A stretch of DNA of 64,000 nt from Camarhynchus parvulus (lineage: Eukaryota; Chordata; Aves; Passeriformes; Thraupidae): positions 64,161,993 to 64,225,992 of the forward strand of contig NC_044573.1 of assembly GCF_901933205.1 (NCBI RefSeq), in the 5' to 3' direction. The notes beneath the pieces were generated by a model, which made no database searches, was not told the origin of the DNA, and was given only the letters and a program-made list of their open reading frames with translations. The translations under genes and the position numbers were made by a program. The number at the start of each line of letters is the position of its first letter. The stretch's first letter is position 1. This document shows positions 8,988-22,000 of this stretch, one piece after another.

Positions 8988-11900
8988 CTGTAGGGATGTC
9001 CTGTCCTCAGAGCAGCCCCCTTATGTGGCAGCCCCCTTTTTGACAATGCAGAGAAAGACTGTAGGTCTGTGCAGACAGCCCTGCTGCCATTGTGACAAAT
9101 GGATTTCTTGCACATGCAGGTCCATCATAAATACGATGCCAAACTTTTGCTGTGTCCAATGAAATTGTTTCCAATTACTTTTTACTTTGTCTCACCCCCA
9201 CACCATACCACACACAGAGCATTACACCATCCCATGGCTTCATGCTTTTAATATTGCAGCTTAGCCATGCAGGGCTTTTTCCACTGTTAGACAAAAGTAC
9301 TGGGAGGAGCAATTGCACAGGATGCATTCTGTTTAGTAATATCAGCAGTGGACTGCATCATACAATCAGTAGGCACTGATTGAGAGCAGCATTTTTTAAT
9401 ATTTTAATAATTGCTCAAGATGCTGTTCCTGTGGCTCAGTATCCCCCAGTCCTAGCATTCCTGGCCTGATTTCAAACTAAGTGCTAAGCATGCTCTTGTA
9501 ACTGTTAGTTTCTATGATGACATTCAACTATGGCACCTCCGACATTTTCATTTATGTAACACCCAACTGGAGTAGTTTTCCCAGAATATAGGCATAGAAT
9601 CTGTATAATTGTGAAAATTTATTTTTGTTAAGCATTTCACCCCCCAGGTGAACATGCTTGAGGTTAGTTTGATGACTCCTTTTTGCCATTTACCCTGAAG
9701 AAGCAGTTCACCTTCCAGCAATTGAATCTGGTTTCAAGTGCGGGTTTTCCAATATTGTCACATGAGCTTAAACCCAGGGTCTCAAAGGCACTGAACTTCC
9801 TCAGCCTTTTTGTTCTCCAACAGTCTCCATGAATAAGAGAAAAACTCTCCATGGCCACCAGAGTTCACAGGGGATCAAGTCCTTTTAACTTTTGAGTTTC
9901 TGTCAATAAAGATGTACAAAGCTGTTAGAAAAGCAACCTCAGTGACTGCCTAACACACTGCCCAGGAGTCTGGCCTAAGCCTAAATCCCTGTGCCTGAAG
10001 CACAATCCTTAAACTAGATGGGGAAGTCCTCTCCTGGGGCTCCAACCTTGCAGCTGTGCTCTGATCCCACTTGAGAGCTGGAAGGATTGTGGCAGGACCA
10101 GAGGCTAACCAGTAACTAGAGGCACAATATAGTACCAGTAGAACTTGTAAGTAGGGCAGCAGTACTAACAAAGAAGAAATTTTTATATAAAGGCATGCCC
10201 CTATACCTACAAATAGGTTGAACAGTTTCCCTGGATGCAAGGACTTGGGCTCTCACCTCTGCTTAGCCAAATTTTAGAGATTTTAAACTCAATTTTTGCT
10301 TTTTCAGCTGAGTCTCCTAGAATTGCTGAAGTTGCTTTTTCTGTTGGCACCCTTTGGTTCCCAGCTCCAAGAAAAGAACCCCAAATTTCAATGGTTGCAG
10401 TTCTGTGGAAAAGCTCTGGGTTCTGTAGCTCTCAAGCAGCTCTCAAGGCTGCTTGTCTTATTTTGGGGATTCAGCCAGACAAAGTAGACTCTTCCGTCAC
10501 ATTTTTTTCAAGGATGGGAAAACGGAGGTACTGAAGCAGCTCTAGCCAAGACAGGACATGCACTGTCATTTCTCAATCAACCACCAAGGATGCCAAGAGG
10601 AAGAATCATGATGGCTATTTCATCCCTCTGAATGACTGTTATATATTTCCTTTTTGATTTGTATAGAATATATAAATTCTATGTTGATACGTAAATTTTA
10701 ATATTTGATATAACATTTTATCTTAAACATTTTTATTTTATTAAAACATTGCTTGATTATGACTAAGAAATCAAATATTACTTTTTTTTTCTTCATCCCT
10801 GGAATGAAATAGTTGCAGCTGGAGGGAATGAGATCTTTCATTAACACACTCTGCTGCAACACCAGATGGATCAGCATTAGCTCATCCCACTTATTCCTGC
10901 ATGGTGCTCCAGAGAGTATTTAGTCATATTTCTGGTGAGTTTGGGTTGAGCACTATCCTGAAGCTGTAGTGCTTCTGTCTAGCTTATTTGAAAGAAACCC
11001 AGGTATTTCTAAAGTCAGAACTGCATTGAAAATGCTGACAGCCTTTTTTGTGGTGCTTTTGGGGGACAAGCTACAGCCATGGAGGCAAAGTGTTGGTGTT
11101 AACAAAAGTCCTTCGCTGAAAATCCTTCCCAGCCTCTCCTTGGGCAGAGTTTATTAGGAGAGTCCAACTACTCCAACCACCTCCCAACACACATGAGAAA
11201 GTAACAAATTTCCAACATGGGAGGTAGACTATGACAGAAAAAAGAAGGGTAGAGCACAGCAGAACAGCCTTCATGTTATTCCTCAGCCTCCATGCACCAC
11301 TGTCCCACTTTGGCACCATTGTTACAGGTACTCATGGCCTCACAACACAAGGGGTTACAAGATGAGAAGTCATCAGTCACAAATCATGAGCGTAGTGTGT
11401 CTATTCATACATGTTAGTGGATCTATGAACATGTTAGAATATCTTTGGAAAGGCAACGTAGCTATGGGGAATATCAGCACAAAACTCACATACAGTACCC
11501 AGCCAAGAACTCTGCATCTGATGAAACAAGAGGGGAGGAGCATGGAGGCACAGACAGAGCTGCTCTCCCCACCAGTTCTCTCTTCTTTGCCTTGCATGTG
11601 ATGTGAGACACCCCACCTGCATGGTGGAGGAAGGTTGTGGGTGGTGATGTCTATTATTCACATCACATCATAAAAATACTTTATATTTTTCATTAGCTGC
11701 AGAAGGGAATATAACAACTGACTAATAATTTTCTTTCTAGTAGGGGAATATTCACACACACGAGCAGAGACAGGGAGAATTGCATTGCAGTGCCTTTGGA
11801 GCCTGAGACCAAGCAGCTGCATCCATATAAAGAAGATAGATTATACAATACAGAAAAGGTAAAATTAAATAGAATTTATTCAATTCCATCACCTTCGGTG

Positions 11901-12029
11901 AGCAGCAAAAGCACAATAAAAAGTACAATAAATAATCTGCAAATGTCTGAGCCTACAATAGTACAAGGTTCACAAGCAGTTCAGAAGCAGAACATCTGGA
12001 ATAGCTCTGTTTCTCTAAGGAGGAGAATG

Positions 12030-12240
12030 GGGAGAGCTCCTGCCTCACATGTGATTGCCTCTTCTTTGAGATTTCCTTGCTTCACTGCTGCAGCAATCAT
12101 TTCAGCGCTTTGTCACAGCCGTGCAATCACCGGCAGCTTTTTGACAGTTGCAGACGTTTACCTACTTGTCCTCTTCCTGATTTGCATAAGCATAAATGAA
12201 TCCTGCAGAGATTAATTAAGAACAGTATTAACTTTCCTGC
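12030..12240. promoter_or_regulatory. Candidate enhancer-like block with a perfect octamer
   Basis: This repeat-free block contains a perfect POU octamer ATTTGCAT at 12180-12187, a second octamer-like GCATAAAT just after it, and a homeodomain-type ATTAATTAAG at 12211-12220. It also holds intact CpGs in 'cagccgtgcaatcaccggca'. The motif cluster and composition resemble conserved developmental enhancers, but short motifs are frequent by chance and conservation could not be tested. Confidence 0.25.
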
Positions 12241-13213
12241 TTTGCTTGTAGCATAGGTCACTCACAGACTCAAAACCTCAGACTGGAAAGAGAGCTGAAT
12301 CTCGAAAGCAACAGCTCATCAGCTCATCAGCTCAGGAAGCTGCGGGGAGGCAGACTGCTATTTCCCTTGCTGATATTCAGTACTGGAAAAGCAAGCAGGA
12401 AGAAGTCCCTAACCTGCTACCAAAAGAGAAATTAAGTTATTATAAATCGTGTATTGCTGGTTTTGTGCAGCTCAGTAGCATTTTCAATCTACTTGTTCTT
12501 TTTACAAAAACACATTACAATTAATTTCTTTGATTGTGTGATTCTTGTCCTTCCTCATTGCATTATTAAATGTTAGCCTACAGCATGCCCTGATTTAAGT
12601 GTCTCTACTTGTCCAGAAATAACAAGTTTTTTAAATAATCCTGTTCTTCTATGGAAAAACAATAACTCTTTTCAATGTTACTGTTCAGCAAACAGAAAAT
12701 GTGATACAGATGAGAAAAGTCAAACCAATTCCTTTTGATTTTGAGGAAGCAAGTCTTGAAAAGTCCAGTTCAGGAGAAATATGACAATTTGATATTGCTT
12801 TATTTCCTTACTTATCTGTACTTTATAGAAAACTCCCCAGTCCTGCAGGATATTCTCTGCCTGGGGGATTTGGTGAGCAGGTTGGAGACATGCTTCGACA
12901 CACAACTTGGGAAATATTTTTGGAAATTACACACCTCACAGCAGAGGTGGTTTATTAGTCCATTTGCAAGCCAGATAATTATCAATCTGTCAAGGAGAGG
13001 CCTGGGTTTCCAAGAACGAAGTAACCCTTGGACTGAGAGGCATTTCACTGCCCGGGTTTCAGCACACCATCTCCATACAGCAGTAGCTCAGTGGAATGTA
13101 GAGGCCTGTGACGTACATGAGATCATTTAAGGTGATCTTGAGGTCCACCTGGCCATGCCTTTTCTGGGTAAGCAATGTCCAAACAAAACTCAGGGTGAGA
13201 GGTGAGAGATGCA

Positions 13214-13760
13214 GAATGACAGAATCATTTCAGTAGGAAAGGACCTTGAGGATCACCAAGTCCAGCCATTAACTCAGCACTGCCAGGCTACCACTAAACC
13301 ATGGCTTCAAGCACCACATGTACATGTTTTCTAAATGCCTCCAGGGCCGGTAACTCAACCACTTCCCTAGGCAACCTCTTTCAATGCTGAACAACCCTTT
13401 TGGTGCAACTTGTCTTGTCAGCCTGGTGTTTATTATGTGTGAGAAGAGACCAACCCCCACCTTGCTGCAACCTCCTTTCAGGCAGCTATGCACAGCAATA
13501 AGGTCCCTCCTGAGCCTCCTTTTGTCCAGGCTAAACAACCCCAGATCCCTTGGTTGTTCCTTGTAAGGCTTGTTCTCCAGACCCTTCACCAGCTCCACTG
13601 CCCTTCTCTGGCCATGCCCCAGCACCTCAATGTCTCTCTCTATTAGTGAGGGGCCCAGAATTGAGCACAGGATTCAAGGTATGGCCTCACCGTGCCAGGT
13701 ACAGGGGGACAATCACTGGTTCTGCTGACCACACTGCTTCTGATACAGGCCAGGACTGTC
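13214..13760 (-). mobile_element. CR1 LINE, about 550-bp 3' fragment
   Basis: The plus strand begins 'gacagaatcatttcagtagg' and runs through the reverse-complement CR1 series: 'ccattaactcagcactgcca', 'tttctaaatgcctccagggc', 'gagaagagaccaacccccac', 'aggctaaacaaccccagatc', 'cttctctggccatgccccag' and 'gtgaggggcccagaattgag'. The 3' end is therefore on the left and the element points left. Open frames inside it are remnants or shadows of the degenerate reverse transcriptase end and 3' UTR. Confidence 0.95.
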
Positions 13761-14755
13761 AGATTCCAGGGCAAAGTGACACAGCAGTTTTGCTGGACAA
13801 GAATTCCATCTGGAAAAAGGATTTCAACATTTAAAGCAAATCACCTCAGGAGAAAAATGAGAGTTCATTTTGTAAGGGAGAAAAGCCATTAGATGGACTG
13901 TAGAGAAATTAAAGGGGCTTCCCAAACAGTAAATGTGTTAACCTCTAGAGAAAACCAACCATACATATTGTATGCCTTAGCAGTATTATAATATATCTCA
14001 TTGACAGACTTTTGTCCTAGTTAATAACAGCAGAAGCCTCTGGGTTTCCAATTATTGCTGTCATATCTCCCAGGGGGAACAAAATGGTAGGGTTGAAACC
14101 TAAATTAAACCCACTGGAGATGCAAGGAAGGTGCCAGGGAGTGCAGCCCCAGCCCTGGCCGAGTGCAGGTGCAGTGTGGTGCTCCCTCCTCCCCAGGGCC
14201 ATGGGGAGAGGGGTCCAGGCTGCAGAAGACAGGGGCAGAAGGGTTGTGGTTTCAAGCAGTGGTCATGACAGTGGTGCAGGTTTAGCTTTTCCCTCTTCAT
14301 TTCACCTGCACACACCGGCCATTTGAGACGGTGCTGCTGTGACCACAGCTGTGTCTTTGCTGGCACTGCCTGCCCTTCACCACGTATTCAAACTTCTCAT
14401 GTCTTCTCTCTCTGCCCTTTTGTACTCTAGTTCCACCTGCCTCACCTCCCCAGCACAATCCTACCTTCTCAGAGCTGATCCAAAAATCTGCGACAGACAA
14501 CACAGCAACACTTTAGTTAATGCTACAGGGGAGGACAACGACTGACCTTTGCACTGCCTTTCCTCCTTTCTATCATTTCTAACTTCCTGAGACTTCCCAG
14601 GACTGTCAGAATCCTGGTTACACCTTGAGGCTGCCCTAGAGTGTGGGAAACACAAGAACAAGCCTGCTCTTTTTCTAGTATGACAGTGCTCTAAAGACAC
14701 CAAATCAGAGCAATTTTAGCATAGAGATTACAACAAGCCCAGTGCTTTATTAACT
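13761..14755. other. Intergenic, no gene seen
   Basis: The stretch is non-repetitive with moderate GC around 14.1-14.5 kb. Open frames on both strands are short, overlap each other and resemble nothing known. Confidence 0.6.
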
Positions 14756-14759
14756 CCAT

Positions 14760-15290
14760 CAAGCAATGGCACAGAATGCCCAGGATGAAAGTCTCTATCC
14801 TTGGAGGTTTTCAAGATCCAGCAAGTGAAATCACAAGGCACCTGGTTTCACAGGAGGTTGGATGTCACTGACATATTTTATGAAAAATCCCTTTGCCAGG
14901 ATCTTTTCTCCTGAGAAGCTGGGGAGCTTCAGCTTCTCCATGTTTTGCTACTTTGGAATGTGATTTGGAGAACTGTTTACCCAGCATGGGAATTGTTTTT
15001 GCTTGATGACCAATCACAGCCAGCTGTGTCAGACTTTCTGAGCCTGTCATTGTTTTTTTTTATTATCATTCCTTTCTAGCTTTCTGATTAAATCCTTTCT
15101 TCTATTCTTTAGTATAGGTTTAGTATATAATTTTCTTATCATATCATAAAATAATAAATCACCCTTCTGAAACATGGAGTCAAGATTCTGATCTCTTCCC
15201 TCATTCTGGGAACCCTCAAACACCACCACAGTTGGACCAGAGTCCTTCTGTGTTCCCTTCCAAGGAAAGTTATCCTACAGTCCAGTGAAT
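14760..15290 (+). mobile_element. Old CR1 tail split by an LTR insertion
   Basis: The left part (14760-14862) has CR1-like 'tatccttggaggttttcaag' and 'caggaggttgga'. After the inserted LTR the right part resumes 'gttggaccagagtccttctg' and 'cccttccaaggaaagtt', which matches the expected CR1 continuation (ggttggactagatgacc...cccttccaacc). This copy is diverged and its outer limits are approximate. The LTR used the GTTGGA of the CR1 tail as its target. Confidence 0.6.
14863..15230 (+). mobile_element. Solo LTR, ERVK-like, with perfect 6-bp target duplication
   Basis: A 368-bp element begins TGTCACTGAC and ends CACCACCACA. It is flanked on both sides by the identical hexamer GTTGGA (14857-14862 and 15231-15236). 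A 6-bp duplication is typical of class II (ERVK) integration. A CCAAT-type GACCAATCACA, a TATA-like TATATAA and an AATAAA at 15153-15158 occur in the order expected of a plus-strand LTR. No internal retroviral sequence adjoins it, so it is a solo LTR left by recombination. It is related to the copies at 18260 and 38786. Strand is inferred from the signals. Confidence 0.85.
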
Positions 15291-15294
15291 CAGG

Positions 15295-17795
15295 ATTTTA
15301 GTTGTGCCAAGCCATGTTTCAGCAGTATGTGTATGTGTAACCATGGGGTCAGAAAAATCCAGAAGGGAAAAGAGATTGGAAGAATAACCTTTTCACTACT
15401 TCTCATTTTATTAGGATAAAGTTACAGAAAAACATGAAAGGATGAGGATCTATAAAGTGACTTACTCCTACATTCTGCAAGAACAAAGAAAAAATGTATG
15501 CAAATAAAGCAACAACAAAGCACTTGACAAATGCAAATTCTTAATTACTCAAATTTATTGGAAGGAATAGCAGAGATTCAGCTCTCTTGCCATATTCCTT
15601 GATAGACTGGAGAGAGGAGCACTTAGAATTATTGCCTCAGTAAGACTCAGTATGTATGTGACTGACTGGCTGTTTTAGTGTATCCATCAGCAGGATTAAC
15701 AGCTAGAAAAAAAACAGATAAAAATCAGAATACTTCCTTTGGAAGCAACACTCTTTAGGGATATTTATTGTTGGTTTCTGGTGATTCTTTATATCTGGTA
15801 CATTTTTGTGAAATGCCTTAATCTTTCAAAACTAAAGATTGATCTCCAGGTATTAACAAGTTCTTTCAAAGTGTAAAGTGCCTTTCCATGTTATCTTTTT
15901 TTCATGTGTCAATTTGTTTTGCAGGCCTTGTTGGCAAGACATAACTGCAATTCTGTGAGTGAACGAGAGTAGGGATTGTTGTTAAGCCAAGTCCAAAAGC
16001 TAGTATGCTGAAGGAATTAAAGATTAAATAGATAGCATTTTGGGGCAAGACAATCACACCTGCTAGTCATGCTTTGCAAATAGGGGAATTCTTTGGGTTA
16101 TTAATGAAAGTTACTGTCAGGTTCAAGGCTTTATTAAATTATTCTTTATCATATTACTTCTGAATTACTGAAATAGCAGAAGGAGACATGATTAACAGGA
16201 CAATTGTGCTTAGGAAGGTATCACCTAAGGAGGTCGTTATGTCAGCACCATCAGCAGTGTTCAAGATGAAGAAGGATGCGTGGAAAGTGGATTTTTTTCC
16301 ATGGCTAACCCTGATTCTTTCCAGAAGTTAGATTTGATGATTAGAGAGTCATGTCCCATATAGAGTCTGAGAACATGCTAATGGTTAATAAAGGATTATC
16401 TGAATGAACACTGAATTTTGAAAGGAGCTATGGAAACCAGAGTCCATGGGCAAAAGAGTTGGACCAAATTCAGCTCTTTTTGCTGACTGGGTTGTTAACT
16501 TCTCTTGACTTGGTCATTTTAACTTATTCTCAGAGCATGTTCAACTAGCTCCCATACTTAACAACTGATGCAGGACTTGGTGGAAATTTTACTTGGTTTA
16601 AGACTTTTGCTGTAGATGCATAAACTGCTCTCACAAACACAGATCTTCTGATTTCTACACACATTTGTACCAAACTGCAGAGCTGGAGCCTCACCCTTCT
16701 CTGCACTTAGGATGGAGAGCAAGGAAACAGGATGAATAATGTGCTTGTCCTGGTGTACAAGCAGCCAGGATTTGCTTCTTCCTACACTGGGATTAATGAA
16801 CATGTCTATCATATTCTGAACAGTATTTGACTGTCATGCCAACAGAAGCAAGAGCTATTCTCAGTGATAAGAACTACTTAGCAGACAGATATAATGCCCA
16901 TGTTGAAGTAAAAGCAAGTAAATCCCACATAATGTGCTCCTGTACATACTGTGAAATCCTTCTTAAGGAAGCACAGCCTGGGTAACAGAGTTTAAATCCA
17001 GCTGAGATGTCTGGGACCGCTTTTTGGCTTTCTCTGACTCAGTAACCCAGCACAGAAGTGGAGAGAAAGTACCAGAAGGATAGTAGACATGCAAAATATT
17101 TCACAGCATCACTTGAAGACTGACTTGCACCCATTAAAATGTATTGCCTGACAACTAATCCTGTAAACTACTGCTTACTGCCCCATGAAAAGCCTGCCAG
17201 ATAATGCCAGCATTTCTGCTTGCTCCCCTTCCTTGGACAAGCACAGACTGTATTTGCAGTTTGAAATTCAACTCCCTCCACCTCAATCTTTTCAAAGAAT
17301 TTACCAGAAAGAAAAATGGGCAGCAAAGTTAATGTTACTGAAGGGGAAGTGTCCTTTCAAAATCAATGAAATGAACAAAGACATTTCAAATTGTACATCC
17401 AAGACTTCTGGTAAAGAGTAGAAATCTGTGATAAAATAAACATAACCCACCTTGGGCTTGAATCCCTCTGGATTTGAATCTGAGTCCTTTTGAAATTACA
17501 AGGAAGAGCAGATGGGTTGATGCAAGATGCAACCTCAGTACTGTGGTCCAGGAGCAAAGAAACCACAAGCCCCCCACAGCACAGCATCTTCCATTCAGTG
17601 AGTGTCAGCAGTTCAGTGCTTTGTAGATTAAAAGAGAGATTCTTCTGTTCTTCAAAATACCAGAAGTGGTCAGTACAATACCTGCACATGGGATATTTAT
17701 TTACTCCAGATGAGGATCTCCTGCATGATTAAAATCTGCCTTGTGTCCAAGCCACATGTCATGACAAGACAGCAACTTGTTCATTCACCTTGACT
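15295..17795. other. Intergenic, no gene seen
   Basis: AT-rich non-repetitive DNA with only short, unrelated open frames. I see no repeat family, RNA gene or splice-supported exon. Confidence 0.6.
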
Positions 17796-17799
17796 CAAG

Positions 17800-18905
17800 A
17801 GCGTATGAAAGGGTACAAAACCTGTACTGAAAGCAGTTCAAAGAGTTTGGTGGATGAGAGGCTGGACACGACTGGGCAATGGGCACTTGCAGCCCAGAAT
17901 GTCAGCTGTGTCCTGGGCTGAGTCAAAAGCAGTGTGGCCAGAAGGGAATGGAATGATTCTGCCCCTCTGCTCTGCTCTGCTGGGGTGAGACCCCATCTGC
18001 AGGGCTGCATCAGCTCTGGGATCAGCACAGAAAGAACATGGACCTGTTGGAATATTTCCAGAGGAGGGACATCAAGATGTTTAGAGGGATGGAGCACCTC
18101 TCATACAAGGAAAGGCAGAAAGAATTTGGTTTGTTCACCCTGGAAAAAAGACAGCTTGGATGACCTAACTGCAGCCTTCCAGTACCTGGAGGGACTCTGC
18201 AAGGAGGATGGAGGGAACTTTTGACATGAGCATGTAGTGACAGGAAAAGGGAGAATGGATGTGGTATTTTTGGGGTCCCCTGTAGTGGGGAGGAAAGATG
18301 AATCTGACTCCATGTTCCTAGAAGGCTAATTTATTGTTTTATGATATTATATATATAAAAGAATGCTATATTAAAACTATACTAAAGAATAGAGAAAGGA
18401 TATCTATAGAAGGCTTAACAAGACACTAATGAAAAACCCATTACTCTCGCCAGAGTCCTGACACAGCCTGACCGTGATTGGCCATTAAGTCAAAACAATT
18501 CACATGTTGGATAAAAAATCCCCAACCACATTCCAAAGCAGCAAAACGCAGGAGAAGCAAATGAGATAATATTGTTTTCCTTTTTCTCTGAGGCTTCTCA
18601 GCTTCCCAGGAGAGAAGTCCTGGCAAAGGGATTTTTCCAGAAAATATGACAGTGACAAATGAATTCAAATTAGAAGAGAGATTCAGATTAGATATTAGGC
18701 AGGTTTTTGTTGTGAGGGTGATGAGGCAATGGAACAGTTTCCTCAGAGAAGTTGTGGGTCCCCATCCCTGGAAGTGCTCAGGACCAGGCTGGATGGAGAC
18801 CCTGAGCAACTTGGTCTAGATGAAGGTATCCCTACCCATGTCAGTAGTGCTGGAACTAGATCATCTTTAAGGCCCTTTCCAACCCAGACCATTCTATGAT
18901 TCTGT
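17800..18905 (+). mobile_element. CR1 LINE fragment interrupted by an LTR
   Basis: The left part (about 17800-18259) shows plus-strand CR1 landmarks 'gtggatgagaggctggacac', 'gcccagaatgtcagctgtgt', 'gggctgcatcagctctggga' and 'ccttccagtacctggaggga'. The right part (18658-18905) continues with 'attagatattaggcaggttt', 'tccctggaagtgctcaggac', 'ggccctttccaacccagacc' and the terminal 'attctatgattctgtgag'. The two halves join correctly once the 398-bp LTR between them is taken out. With the insert removed the CR1 is about 700 bp, 5' truncated and non-coding. Confidence 0.93.
18260..18657 (-). mobile_element. Solo LTR, ERVK-like, inserted in CR1
   Basis: A 398-bp element begins TGTGGTATTT and ends AGTGACA on the plus strand, flanked by AATGGA (18254-18259) and AATGAA (18658-18663), a 6-bp duplication with one change. 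It is the reverse-oriented relative of the LTR at 14863: shared blocks include the terminal 'aaagggatttttc', the 'gtgattggccat' CCAAT region and 'ctccatgttcc'. The reverse complement carries AATAAA at 18330-18335, so the sense strand is inferred to be minus. It lacks internal sequence and is a solo LTR. Confidence 0.87.
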
Positions 18906-21378
18906 GAGTAATACCATAATTGATTATGGTGTTTCCACCTGCTGGACCAGCTGCTGGGCTAGGAGTCCCTGTGGGTGACATACATCCCCATATAAGGGGA
19001 TGAGTACAAGAGTCATTGACAGGAGTCACACTCCAGTCATTTTACTTTTAAAAAAAGAATTTTACAAGTAAAATAAAAGCTGTGTGCCTGTCCTTCCCAA
19101 GGGGCTGGATTTCAGACAGTGAGACATTGTCTTCTTGCTTTGTAGACTATTTCAGGGCTGCAGTACCCAGAGGAGGTGTTTGCAATGAGTAGCTGTGCTT
19201 GAGCTCTGGAGCTGTGTGCAATGATAATGCAGCAGTAATCTGTGCACTGAGCAAGATAGAAATCTTGGTAGGTCCCTTACAAACAGTGAGGTTATGTCAC
19301 AGTAAGCAGTGCAAGCAGCTGCAGTGGCTTTCTGAAAGGTCTGGAGGGTTTAACAGCTACAGTATAGCAACAAAACACCCAGAAAATGTCAGTGTGGCCA
19401 TTTTGTAGGCTTTCAGCATGAAGCTTGGAGACACCCTGAGCATACCCTGGAAGCCAAACCATATTTTTTTTTACAATCCCTACCATGTGCCTGAAGGTCA
19501 GCACTGCTGTTTCCGACACAGAGAGCTCTACAGGAGTCCCTTGTGGTGTTTTGGGGATGATTTTGCAGCAGGTGAAAAGGGTTTTTCAGCACAGGGTATT
19601 GCCTATGTACAGCAAAAATTAATGATGAGAAATGACAGCTAAATGGAATGGAAAATGCAGGTTTATGACTATCACCACTGTCTTGAAATTTTCTTACTCC
19701 CCAAACTGTGCCCAAACCGTGTATGTTTCGCCCATTTCTATGCCTCTGTGCCATCTTCTTTCCCTTCTTCCACCATCTCACTGCTTTTTGCAACACACAA
19801 GGTGGTATCAACAAGATTTTTTCTCCTGCAAAGGAGGAAAACCTAAGCTTTGACTTTTTCCCTTTGCCTTGTGACTTTGCCAGTCTGAGTACACTGTTTA
19901 AAAGAGAATAATGATTGGCATTCATGACAGGAACAGAACTGATGCAAGATAAATCAATGGCAACATGGGCTAAACCAGCTTCAGTACATCTATCATAGTA
20001 ATTTCCTAAGTTTAAATCAATTTAATTAAACTGACTCACTTTTCTGCTAGAGACAAGGCTTTACAGTGTGCCAACTTTAATCCATTGACTGAATTAAAAT
20101 TATAAAAAAGGGGTAGCTGGCAACTTTCAGGTTCAAGATGATGAGTGACTGGTAGTGTCACAGAGAAGGAGCCATGCAAAGATATCTGGATGTGATTTGA
20201 AAAGAAGAAGCTTAATCAGAATGAAGAAATTTCTCTTAGAGTGCAGTGCTAAGTAGTAAACAAAGCCTGAATTGTTAGCCCTGTGCATTATCAATATCCT
20301 TGTAACCCTTGCCTCTGGTGGACAGTCACCTCTTGGCAGAGTAAAAAGCCTTGCATGCTGACAGAGACAGCATAGCTGATCATTGCATATTAATAGCTGG
20401 CCACTTTACAAAGTAAAACTTACTGGTTTAAATCACTTTCCCCTTAAAACCACTTGTTTCTACGGTAAGTCTCACCTCTAGTGAAGGTGGAATAATAAAG
20501 CTACAAGTTTTACATTAAAATTTGTATCAGTTTGGGCATCTGGAGATTAGTTCAGCTCAGATTGTTGAGAACTTCCTAAATTGTAGTTTGAGTCTCCTAA
20601 ACTCTCTAGGCCAGCCTAGACTTTGCTGCCTCTCTGCAATACTTTCAAGTAGACTGTTATGTACAATTACTGTGTCATGGGATATTTTGGGACACAACCC
20701 CAGAGATCTCTGGCTGAAATGTTCACAGGCATGGCGGACTATGAAGCCCTGCCCTTTCCATGGAGAACATTTTGTTTATGGCTGGGGCCATTTTTACCAG
20801 ACCCAGTTTTACGCAGAACTCGTCAGCTGCAATAAGACAAAGAATGACTTTATGTGAGAACTCTTCATCATCCTTCCTTTCCAGCTGACAGATGACCTCC
20901 AAGCAAACATCATTTTTAAGCCCCTCCATTACAGCAAAGCTGACTTATTGTCATGTCATTGTTGCTGGCAGTCCCTCTGCCTGCACTGTGGCCACTCAGA
21001 GGCTCACACCAGACACTGAGGTGATGTTACCAACTTAAAATTTTCCCCTGTAGAAGGGTTGGGAATTTTGTGTACAGACCATTAATGATACAAACCTATT
21101 TGCTTTATTATTCCCTAGGTCCCAAAATAACACCTCCTTCTTCTCTAGCGCACATTCCACTTTGAAAGCACAGATAATTTGTATGAACCTGATGGAATGT
21201 GTTACATAGATGTGGCTTTCTGTTGCTTGACTGCCCTTCCTTCCTTGCCCCAAAATCATGAGGGGAATTTAGGTGTCTTGATGACTGATGCTTCTTTTAA
21301 GACAAATTATTGAAGATTGTTTACATACAGTTTCTCATTCTGGGTGAGACTAAATTAATTTAAACTGGGTCTTATTTC
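18906..21378. other. Intergenic, no gene seen
   Basis: Non-repetitive AT-rich DNA. The open frames around 19.4-19.9 kb overlap on both strands, have no splice or start context I trust, and match no family I know. Confidence 0.55.
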
Positions 21379-21381
21379 CCA

Positions 21382-21475
21382 GGAAAAAAACAAAAAAAAA
21401 AAAAACAAAACAAAAACAACAACCCCCCCCAAAAAAAACAAACAAACAACAAAACAAAACAAAACAAAACAAACC
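21382..21475. repeat. A-rich and (AAAAC)n simple repeat
   Basis: A-runs, a run of eight C and repeated AAAAC/AAAC units follow one another. Open frames read across it on the minus strand are Phe/Cys-rich artefacts. Confidence 0.9.
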
Positions 21476-22000
21476 TATTCTAAACTCAATGATAACAAGT
21501 ACTAAAAAAAATTTCAAAATCAGGGTTTTGTCTTTGAGCACATGTAAGATTCCACCTTAGCTGACAAATGTTCTCATACAACTACTTCTGTTTTTCTGAT
21601 GGCTGATTTTATGTGGTCGACTTCTTCCCGTCTGGTTTCTGACTTATTTTTTTTCTCCAGAGTCTGTCTGATGTCTAAGGAGCAAATCACAGCAAATAGC
21701 TCCTGTCTTGTCCAGCTAATTGCCACACTGACACTATGAGCAACAGCAAAAGGAATAAGATGGGAATTTGAGCAAAAATAAAGTGAAATGCTTGGTAAAA
21801 CAGGCACAAAAGGAAAAAGACAAGACTAGGAAACCATCAGTGTTGCACTCAAGTCCGTCCTACCATGTTTATCATTTTTTTCTCCTAGTAACAGAATTGA
21901 TCATCACAGTGCTCCCTCAGGTCTGCTTGCTAGCTTTTTTGCTTATTTGTATGCCACAAATAAGTGCATTTTGTTAGTGTTAGACTCTCTAATTACTGGC

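Larger units (their letters stand above)
7425..13210. other. Intergenic, no gene seen
   Basis: Composition falls from GC-rich to AT-rich right after the CpG island. I see no exon with plausible splice sites and no recognisable repeat in this stretch. Minor items are a G/T-rich run at 7409-7475, a T-run near 8168, 13 consecutive G at 8975-8987 and three 8-mer copies of AGCTCATC/GG at 12313-12336. Two repeat-free blocks are listed separately as weak regulatory candidates. Confidence 0.6.

Noticed and set aside
21382..21475. Poly(A) tail of a processed pseudogene
   Set aside because: The A-rich tract has no cDNA-like sequence upstream and grades into AAAAC simple repeats.
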